A DNA stretch of 12,333 bases from Dehalococcoidia bacterium (GTDB lineage: Bacteria; Chloroflexota; Dehalococcoidia; E44-bin15): contig DAOWEF010000016.1 of NCBI GenBank assembly GCA_030638665.1, forward strand, positions 1 through 12,333, in the 5' to 3' direction. Below are positions 7,250-12,333 of the stretch, one piece after another. Position 1 is the stretch's first letter, and the number at the start of each line of letters is the position of its first letter. The notes under the pieces were generated by a model. It had not been told where the DNA came from, did not search any database, and saw only the letters and a program-made list of their open reading frames with translations. Both the position numbers and the translations under genes were made by a program.

Positions 7250-7292
7250 AACACAAACATCAGGTGCCACATGTGCACCTGATGTTTGTGTT
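7250..7292. terminator. Long perfect hairpin, possible dxs terminator
   Basis: The arm AACACAAACATCAGGTG (7250-7266) is the exact reverse complement of 7276-7292. The nine-base centre contains the self-complementary CACATGTG. The 3' half is T-rich (GATGTTTGTGTT), but no uninterrupted T-run follows, so it is not a textbook intrinsic terminator. It could end dxs transcription in either direction, bind a dimeric regulator, or be a small palindromic repeat element. The inverted repeat is certain; the role is not. Confidence 0.6.
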
Positions 7293-7301
7293 AACGGGGT
7301 T

Positions 7302-7430
7302 CTCGGTAGACTACCCCGATTTTGAAATGGGGCTTGCTGACGTGGTGACCGAGGGGGCGCTTTTACCACGGCATCTTGATATGATATGCAGTATAAGGAT
7401 CGGCATGACGATTCCGATATAGAGGCCAAG
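7302..7430 (+). pseudogene. Decayed internal fragment of a second rpiB
   Basis: This stretch aligns with the middle of the intact rpiB (from 4861 to about 4977). The first 55 bases agree at about 37 positions; the next block, CGCTTTTACCACGGCATC, agrees at 17 of 18; then 19 of 24 agree through ATCGGCATGA. It carries one extra G in a G-run near 7353-7357 and a tandem GATAT duplication at 7378-7387. Together these add six bases, so the frame is lost and then regained. The translation shows SVDYPDF, then scrambled residues, then ICSIRIGMT where the intact gene has VCSTGIGMS, and a TAG at 7420-7422. Both the start region and the C-terminal third are missing. PDF rather than PDI matches the usual RpiB wording as I recall it, so the source may have been a distinct homologue rather than a fresh copy. 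Confidence 0.75.
7377..7385 (+). promoter_or_regulatory. Weak candidate extended -10 element upstream of cooC
   Basis: TGATATGAT gives TG-A followed by TATGAT, five of six to the -10 consensus, inside the rpiB remnant and partly created by its GATAT duplication. No convincing -35 lies 16-18 bases upstream. If used, the cooC operon would have a leader of about 130 bases. I saw no better promoter between dxs and cooC. Confidence 0.2.
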
Positions 7431-7523
7431 GCAAAATCTCTGTAAGCGATCATCTAGGATTTGGCTTCGAAATCTAACATCCATCTGAAGTTGAGAAAAA
7501 AGCCTGATGAAGGTGGAATAAGG

Positions 7524-8303
7524 ATGAAGCTGGCGATCACGGGAAAGGGAGGCGTGGGCAAAACTACCCTGGCAAGCCTGCTGGCACGCCTTTACGCCGC
7601 TGAAGGAAAGGCGGTACTGGCTATAGATGCCAACCCCGATGCTAATCTCGCCATGGCGCTCGGTCTACCCCAGGATGAGGCGCGTCGCATCACCCCTATC
7701 GCTGAAATGAAAGATTTGATTGAGGAGCGCACCGGAGCTAGGCCGGGGAGCGAGGCCACTTTCTATAAGCTCAACCCCAGGGTCGATGACATCCCTGAGC
7801 GGTTCTCGGCGAAAATAGATGGGATCAGGTTGCTCATTATGGGCACAGTGAAGACAGGGGGGAGCGGTTGTATGTGCCCGGAGAGCGCTCTGCTTAAAAG
7901 CCTGATAAACCACCTCCTCTTAAGGGCGTCTGACGTAGTGATTATGGATATGGACGCCGGGGTGGAGCACCTTGGCCGGGGGACGGCACAGGCGGTGGAT
8001 GCCTTGATCATCGTTGTCGAGCCAGGGAGAAGGAGCATCCAAACGGCGGAGGCAATCAGGGGACTGGCAGGGGATCTGGGCATCAAGAGGTGCTATGTCG
8101 TGGGCTCTAAGACCAGTAGCGATGCCGACCGCCAGTTTATTACCAGCAGCATGCCCAATTTTGAGGTGCTTGGCTTTATAGACTACAGCTCAAAGATCAG
8201 GGATGCTGATCTTAGCGGGATGAGCGTCTTCGACGCCGATCCAGCGGTAGTGGCGGAGGTGAGAGGCATAAAGGAAGGGCTAGAGCGCAAGGAGGGAAAA
8301 TGA
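7524..8303 (+). CDS. cooC: CooC-type nickel-dependent CO dehydrogenase maturation ATPase
   Basis: This P-loop ATPase of the MinD/ParA-like class has 259 residues. The deviant Walker A is GKGGVGKTT at 7-15, with the signature lysine K8. DANPDANLAMALG follows at 35-47. The CooC-specific C116-x-C118 pair lies in GSGCMCPES, and a Walker-B-like strand ends in VIMDMDAGVEHLGRG. In characterised CooC proteins the Cys-x-Cys pair of two subunits binds nickel or zinc, and ATP hydrolysis drives nickel insertion into carbon monoxide dehydrogenase. That role is expected here, though no CODH or acetyl-CoA synthase gene is in view. The ATG at 7524 has AAGGTGG eight bases upstream; a TTG at 7461 in frame lacks a good ribosome site and adds a non-conserved leader. 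The TGA overlaps the pgk ATG (ATGA), making cooC the first gene of a glycolytic operon. Confidence 0.88.
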   Translation: MKLAITGKGGVGKTTLASLLARLYAAEGKAVLAIDANPDANLAMALGLPQDEARRITPIAEMKDLIEERTGARPGSEATFYKLNPRVDDIPERFSAKIDGIRLLIMGTVKTGGSGCMCPESALLKSLINHLLLRASDVVIMDMDAGVEHLGRGTAQAVDALIIVVEPGRRSIQTAEAIRGLAGDLGIKRCYVVGSKTSSDADRQFITSSMPNFEVLGFIDYSSKIRDADLSGMSVFDADPAVVAEVRGIKEGLERKEGK

Positions 8304-9496
8304 ATAAGAAAACCGTCAGGGACATCGATGTAAGCGGGAAACGGGTGCTTGTCCGAGTTGACCTTAACGTTCCCTTAGATGAGGAGACCGGGGCCATCAG
8401 CGATGACACCCGCGTTCGAGCGGTGCTCCCCACCATCAGGTACCTTATCGATAGGAAGGCGCTGGTGATCCTTTGCTCCCACTTGGGGCGTCCCGAGGGA
8501 AAAGTGGTCGATGAGCTAAGGCTGGCTCCAGTAGCCAGGCGACTCTCTGAGATCCTGGGCTCGCCGGTGGAAATGGCAATGGATTGTATCGGCCTCCAGG
8601 TCGAAGAAGCGGTGGGGAGGCTCAAAGAGGGAGAGGTCCTCTTGCTGGAGAACCTACGCTTTCACCCTGAGGAGGAGAAAAATGACCCCGGCTTCGCCCA
8701 AGCGCTCGCGCGACTCGCCGACATCTATGTTAATGATGCCTTCGGCACCGCCCACAGGACACACACCTCCACTGTGGGCATCGCGGAGCATCTTCCTGCA
8801 GTCGCCGGTTTCCTGATGGAGAAAGAGATCGATGTTATGGATAAGGCACTTAATGATCCAGTTCGCCCCTTCGCCGCTATTATTGGAGGGGCAAAGATAA
8901 GTAGCAAGATCGGTGTTATAGAGCATATACTGGAAAGGGTCGATTCCTTGCTCATTGCCGGCGGCATGGGCTCCACCTTTTTAAAGGCGCTGAAGTTAGA
9001 TGTCGGCCAGTCGTCGATAGATAAAGATAAGGTGGGCCTGGCGCAGTGGCTGATGGAGAAAGCCGTTAAAAAAGGAGTTCACCTCCTTCTGCCCAGCGAT
9101 GTGGTGGTTGCCGATAGGTACACCCCTAATGCCCGGTCCAAGACTGTACCTATCACCGGCGTGCCTTCAGGCTGGTATGTTATGGACATCGGGCCACAGA
9201 CCATCGAGCTATTTGAGGCCAAGCTGCGGAAGAGCAAAACAATCATCTGGAACGGTCCAGTTGGTGTATTCGAATTTCCCAAGTTCAGCAAGGGCACCCA
9301 GGCTATCGCAGACCTGCTCTCTGGCCTGGATTCCACCACCATCATCGGAGGCGGTTCCACTGCTGAGGCTGTCGAGGAGATGGGCTTGGTGGATAAGATA
9401 ACCCACGTCTCCACGGGTGGTGGGGCATCATTAAAGTTTCTGGAGGGCAAAACCCTGCCCGGGGTTGCGGTGCTCCAGGACAAGGAGAGCCGATGA
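8300..9496 (+). CDS. pgk: Phosphoglycerate kinase
   Basis: This enzyme transfers phosphate between 1,3-bisphosphoglycerate and ADP in glycolysis, or the reverse in gluconeogenesis. At 398 residues it is a standard bacterial Pgk. Substrate-binding RVDLNVP lies at 19-25, SHLGRP at 60-65, and NDAFGTAHR at 145-153. The nucleotide-binding half carries GGAKISSK at 196-203, the NGPVGVFE loop at 318-325 and the phosphate-binding GGGS at 350-353. The ATG lies inside the cooC stop (ATGA), with AAGGAGGG immediately upstream. Its own TGA overlaps the apgM ATG in the same way. Both junctions imply tight co-translation. No frameshift or missing key residue is visible. Confidence 0.98.
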   Translation: MNKKTVRDIDVSGKRVLVRVDLNVPLDEETGAISDDTRVRAVLPTIRYLIDRKALVILCSHLGRPEGKVVDELRLAPVARRLSEILGSPVEMAMDCIGLQVEEAVGRLKEGEVLLLENLRFHPEEEKNDPGFAQALARLADIYVNDAFGTAHRTHTSTVGIAEHLPAVAGFLMEKEIDVMDKALNDPVRPFAAIIGGAKISSKIGVIEHILERVDSLLIAGGMGSTFLKALKLDVGQSSIDKDKVGLAQWLMEKAVKKGVHLLLPSDVVVADRYTPNARSKTVPITGVPSGWYVMDIGPQTIELFEAKLRKSKTIIWNGPVGVFEFPKFSKGTQAIADLLSGLDSTTIIGGGSTAEAVEEMGLVDKITHVSTGGGASLKFLEGKTLPGVAVLQDKESR

Positions 9497-10698
9497 TAGG
9501 GCTTGATCAAATAAGAGAGCTCGTAAGCCCCACCCCATCCAAGATCGTGCTCCTGGTTATCGACGGCCTAGGAGGGCTGCCCCATCCCGAGACGGGCAGG
9601 ACAGAGCTGGAAAACGCTAAAACCCCCAACCTCGATCGGCTGGCAAGAGAAGGTATCTGTGGCATGATCGACCCGGTTGGATCGGGGATCACCTCGGGCA
9701 GCGCCCCCGGCCACCTGGCTCTCTTCGGATACGACCCGCTAACGTTTATCGTGGGGCGGGGCATGCTGGAGGCTTTGGGCATAGACTTCGAGCTCAAAGC
9801 GGGAGATGTGGCCGCCAGGGGCAACTTCTGCACCATAGACGGGAGCGGTCTTATCACCGATCGCCGGGCAGGGCGCCTGTCCACCCAAAGGTGCTCCGAA
9901 TTATGCCAGCTTCTGGACGGGATGAATATGGAAGGTGTGGCGATTCTTGTCTCGCCGGTAAGGGAGCACCGTTTTGTGGCAGTTTTCCGCGGGGAGGGGT
10001 TCTTGAGCGCGCTTGGCGATTCCGACCCCCAGCGGGAGGGACTCTCACCCAGGGATGTTATCGCTCACTCTCCCCGAGCTGAAAAGGCCGCAAGTATCGC
10101 CAATGAATTTATCGCTCAGTCAAGGGCTACCCTAGCCGATCACTATCCCGCAAACATGGTGCTGCTGCGTGGCTTTGCCCACTATCCCGATTTCCCCAAG
10201 ATGAGCGAGGTCTTCAGTCTTAAACCCGCTGCCATCGCCCCCTATCCCATGTATCGTGGGCTGGCCAAGGTGGTGGGCATGGAGGTTCTCCCCACAGGTG
10301 CCACCGTTGAGGAGCAGCTTTCCGCCGTGGCCGAACACTACAACAGCTACGATTTTTTCTTTCTCCATGTTAAAGAGACCGACATCGCTGGCGAGGATGG
10401 AGACTTTGCGCGAAAGGTCATGGTTATCGAGGAGGTAGATCGGGCCTTGCCCCGGCTCATTGACCTCGATCCGGATGTCATCATCGTTACCGCTGACCAT
10501 TCCACCCCCGCAGTATTAAAGGGGCACAGTTGGCATCCCGTCCCCTTTCTACTGTGCTCCAAACTATGCCGCCCCGATGGGGTGGTAGAGTTCTCGGAAA
10601 GGGACTGCGTTAGCGGGGCCCTGGGGAGGTTTCCGGCAACCGATGTTATGCCCCTGGCCTTGGCAAATGCCCTGAAGCTTAAGAAATTTGGAGCGTAA
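9493..10698 (+). CDS. apgM: Archaeal-type 2,3-bisphosphoglycerate-independent phosphoglycerate mutase
   Basis: This enzyme interconverts 3- and 2-phosphoglycerate. The 401-residue protein belongs to the alkaline phosphatase superfamily and is ApgM-like rather than the longer GpmI (about 510). Metal ligand D24 lies in LLVIDGLGGLP. The putative nucleophile is S70 in TSGSAPGHLALFGYDP. Further metal-site candidates are H292/K294/D297 in HVKETD, D335-H336 in VTADHSTP, and H345/H348 in GHSWHP. Some ApgM relatives are annotated as phosphonopyruvate decarboxylase or homoserine kinase types. The setting between pgk and tpiA argues strongly for the mutase. The start overlaps the pgk stop by four bases, with AAGGAGAG just upstream, and the stop is one base from the tpiA ATG. 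Confidence 0.94.
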   Translation: MIGLDQIRELVSPTPSKIVLLVIDGLGGLPHPETGRTELENAKTPNLDRLAREGICGMIDPVGSGITSGSAPGHLALFGYDPLTFIVGRGMLEALGIDFELKAGDVAARGNFCTIDGSGLITDRRAGRLSTQRCSELCQLLDGMNMEGVAILVSPVREHRFVAVFRGEGFLSALGDSDPQREGLSPRDVIAHSPRAEKAASIANEFIAQSRATLADHYPANMVLLRGFAHYPDFPKMSEVFSLKPAAIAPYPMYRGLAKVVGMEVLPTGATVEEQLSAVAEHYNSYDFFFLHVKETDIAGEDGDFARKVMVIEEVDRALPRLIDLDPDVIIVTADHSTPAVLKGHSWHPVPFLLCSKLCRPDGVVEFSERDCVSGALGRFPATDVMPLALANALKLKKFGA

Positions 10699-10699
10699 G

Positions 10700-11458
10700 A
10701 TGAGAGCACCAATGATCGCCGGCAACTGGAAGATGAATACCACACTGGCGGAGGCCTCAGCCCTGGTAAGGGAGATGAAGGAGGGGCTTAAACGCATAGC
10801 GGGCGTGGAGAAGGTGCTCTGTCCTCCTTTCCTTTCGTTATCTTTGGTCAAGGAGCTTCTTCAGGGCTCATCTATCAAGGTGGGAGCGCAAAATATGTAC
10901 TTTGAGGAGCGGGGTGCCTACACCGGTGAGATTTCACCATTGATGCTTTGCGGAATTTGTGAGTATGTCATTCTGGGCCACTCCGAGCGTAGGCAATACT
11001 TCGGTGAGACCGATGAGGTAGTGAACAGGAAGGTTAAAGCAGCGCTCGCCGCGGGGCTAACCCCGATCCTCTGCGTTGGTGAGCGGCTTGAGGAGAAGGA
11101 GGCGGAAAGGACTGAGGAGGTGGTAACCAGGCAGGTGACAGGGGCGCTTCAGGGCGTTGAATCGCTTAACGGGATGGTCATCGCCTATGAGCCTGTCTGG
11201 GCTATAGGCACGGGAAGAGCAGCTACCGGTAAGGGGGCAAATGCTACTATCGGCATTATCAGGGAGACAGTAGCTCAGCTTTACAGTGAGGGGATCGCCC
11301 AGGGGATCAGGATTCTATACGGAGGAAGCGTGACCGCTGCCAATATCGCCGAATTTATCGGACAGCACGAAATCGACGGTGCCCTGGTAGGGGGAGCGAG
11401 CCTGAAAGCGAAGGAATTTCTAACTATCGTGGAGCAAACAGCAGCGATCAAGAAATGA
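10700..11458 (+). CDS. tpiA: Triosephosphate isomerase
   Basis: This enzyme interconverts dihydroxyacetone phosphate and glyceraldehyde 3-phosphate, the latter also a substrate of the upstream dxs product. The 252 residues are the normal length for a TIM barrel. Catalytic residues are all present: N9 and K11 in AGNWKMN, H94 in ILGHSERRQYF, and E164 in AYEPVWAIGTG with the mobile lid loop directly after. The phosphate-binding YGGSV (207-211) and GALVGGASL follow. The ATG at 10700 is preferred: GGAG lies six bases upstream and MRAPMIAGNWKMN is a standard N-terminus. A TTG at 10688 would overlap apgM by 11 bases and add four residues. The TGA overlaps the miaA ATG (ATGA). Confidence 0.97.
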   Translation: MRAPMIAGNWKMNTTLAEASALVREMKEGLKRIAGVEKVLCPPFLSLSLVKELLQGSSIKVGAQNMYFEERGAYTGEISPLMLCGICEYVILGHSERRQYFGETDEVVNRKVKAALAAGLTPILCVGERLEEKEAERTEEVVTRQVTGALQGVESLNGMVIAYEPVWAIGTGRAATGKGANATIGIIRETVAQLYSEGIAQGIRILYGGSVTAANIAEFIGQHEIDGALVGGASLKAKEFLTIVEQTAAIKK

Positions 11459-12333
11459 GCCACCTTATTGCGATTGTGGGCCCCACCGCGGTGGGCAAGA
11501 GCTCTCTGGCGATCCATCTGGCAGAGGTCTTTGGTGGTGAGATCGTTAGCGCCGACAGCCGCCAGGTTTTTCGCAGTATGGACATCGGAACGGCGAAGCC
11601 AAGCCCCGAAGAGCGCGCCCTGGTTCCCCACCACCTCATCGATGTGGTCGACCCGGACCAGGATTTCGCCGTCGCCCTTTATCAGGAGATGGCCATAAGG
11701 GCAATCGAGGATATTCAGCGGCGGGGGAGGCTAGCGCTCTTGGTTGGCGGCAGTGGGCTTTATGTGCGGGCGCTGGTAGGAGGCTTCAGAATCCCCATTG
11801 TTCCCCCCGATGCTGAACTGAGGCGTAGCCTGGAGGAGAAAGCGTCATCGGAAGGCTATATGGCACTCTATGAGGAATTAAAAGGGATCGACCCCACTGC
11901 GGCACAACGGATCGACCCCCGTAATGTGCGCCGGGTGATCAGGGCGCTTGAGGTTTTTCGTACTACTGGGCTCCCCTTCTCCCAGCTCCAGGGAAGCTCG
12001 CCTTTGTTACATAGTCTTCGCATTTTAACTATTGGGCTCACAACCGACAGGGAGGATTTGTATCGGATGATCGATTCCAGGGTGGACCGTATGATGGAGC
12101 AAGGCCTAGTTCAGGAGGTAGAGGGACTTCTGGAGCGGGGCTACTCGCTTGACCTCCCGGCGATGTCGGGGCTGGGCTACAGGCAGATCGGTCAATATCT
12201 TAAAGGGGAGGTCGACCTTTCTAAGGCGGTGCAGCGGATAAAATATGAGACCCACCGCTTCGCCCGCCATCAATATGCCTGGTTCCGCCCCAACGATGAG
12301 GGAATCCACTGGTTTGAGGCGAGGAATGGGATG
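11455..12333 (+). CDS. miaA: tRNA dimethylallyltransferase (partial, 3' end beyond window)
   Basis: This enzyme transfers a dimethylallyl group from DMAPP to N6 of A37 in tRNAs reading codons that begin with U. The frame is open for 293 codons to the window edge. Typical full length is about 310-320, so only the last 20 or so residues should be missing. The P-loop GPTAVGKSS is at 9-17. VSADSRQVFRSMDIGTAKP follows at 31-49 with the catalytic Asp expected at D34, then HHLID, LVGGSGLYV, RNVRRVIRALEV, SGLGYRQIGQYL and the tRNA-binding THRFARHQYAWFR. Phe replaces the more usual Tyr in the SRQVYR motif, a mild change. The ATG overlaps the tpiA stop by four bases; the nearest purine-rich stretch is weak, so translation probably relies on coupling. 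Its DMAPP substrate derives from the MEP pathway that dxs opens. Confidence 0.97.
   Translation, partial: MSHLIAIVGPTAVGKSSLAIHLAEVFGGEIVSADSRQVFRSMDIGTAKPSPEERALVPHHLIDVVDPDQDFAVALYQEMAIRAIEDIQRRGRLALLVGGSGLYVRALVGGFRIPIVPPDAELRRSLEEKASSEGYMALYEELKGIDPTAAQRIDPRNVRRVIRALEVFRTTGLPFSQLQGSSPLLHSLRILTIGLTTDREDLYRMIDSRVDRMMEQGLVQEVEGLLERGYSLDLPAMSGLGYRQIGQYLKGEVDLSKAVQRIKYETHRFARHQYAWFRPNDEGIHWFEARNGM

Noticed and set aside
7202..7453. Leftward open frame across the dxs-cooC gap
   Set aside because: It has no plausible start signal and crosses the palindrome. Its YQDAVVKAP string also appears in the antisense of the intact rpiB, so it is a shadow of the rpiB remnant and supports that homology.
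7461..7523. N-terminal extension of cooC from a TTG at 7461
   Set aside because: No good ribosome site, a lysine-rich non-conserved leader, and a clear AAGGTGG-ATG start at 7524.
1..12333. CRISPR array, tRNA or rRNA gene, insertion sequence, phage or defence genes
   Set aside because: I looked for regular direct repeats with spacers, cloverleaf arms, transposase motifs and terminal inverted repeats and saw none. The only long inverted repeat is the hairpin at 7250-7292.

Overview
The window is dense bacterial housekeeping DNA with moderately high GC (a rough estimate, mid-50s percent). Genes are packed end to end, with overlaps of one to four bases. The content suggests an anaerobic bacterium, most likely a Chloroflexota member of the Dehalococcoidia type. 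This rests on an archaeal-type phosphoglycerate mutase, a CooC-type nickel ATPase, a geranylgeranyl-reductase-family flavoprotein, an encapsulin-type mini-ferritin and the MEP isoprenoid route. I also recall a dxs/pgk/tpiA neighbourhood in Dehalococcoides, but only from memory. The lineage is inference.

Layout. (1) Positions 1-4096, minus strand, hold one probable operon transcribed guaA, mini-ferritin, small two-TM protein, purD, then a geranylgeranyl-reductase-family gene that runs off the left edge. Two of its genes are purine enzymes. (2) Around 4099-4135, two overlapping divergent promoters appear to drive guaA leftward and tsaC rightward, both with nearly leaderless geometry. (3) Positions 4137-5197, plus strand, hold tsaC (t6A tRNA modification) and rpiB, which share one base. 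(4) dxs occupies 5250-7127, with a good promoter whose -35 hexamer overlaps the rpiB stop codon. (5) Positions 7128-7523 are the only long non-coding stretch, and they are not empty. They hold a diverged second copy of the dxs 3' end, a long perfect hairpin, and a decayed fragment of a second rpiB. (6) Positions 7524-12333, plus strand, hold cooC, pgk, apgM, tpiA and miaA. These are joined by ATGA overlaps or a one-base gap, and miaA is cut by the right edge about 20 codons short of its usual end.

How the genes connect. tpiA, pgk and apgM cover the triose end of glycolysis/gluconeogenesis. rpiB feeds the pentose pool. dxs draws pyruvate and glyceraldehyde 3-phosphate into isoprenoids. miaA uses the resulting dimethylallyl diphosphate on tRNA, and the reductase-family protein probably saturates prenyl chains. 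tsaC and miaA both contribute to modification of tRNA position 37. cooC is the functional outlier in the glycolytic operon. No new defence, mobile or biosynthetic system is visible. The most unusual material is the scar between dxs and cooC, followed by the stand-alone mini-ferritin and the overlapping divergent promoters.
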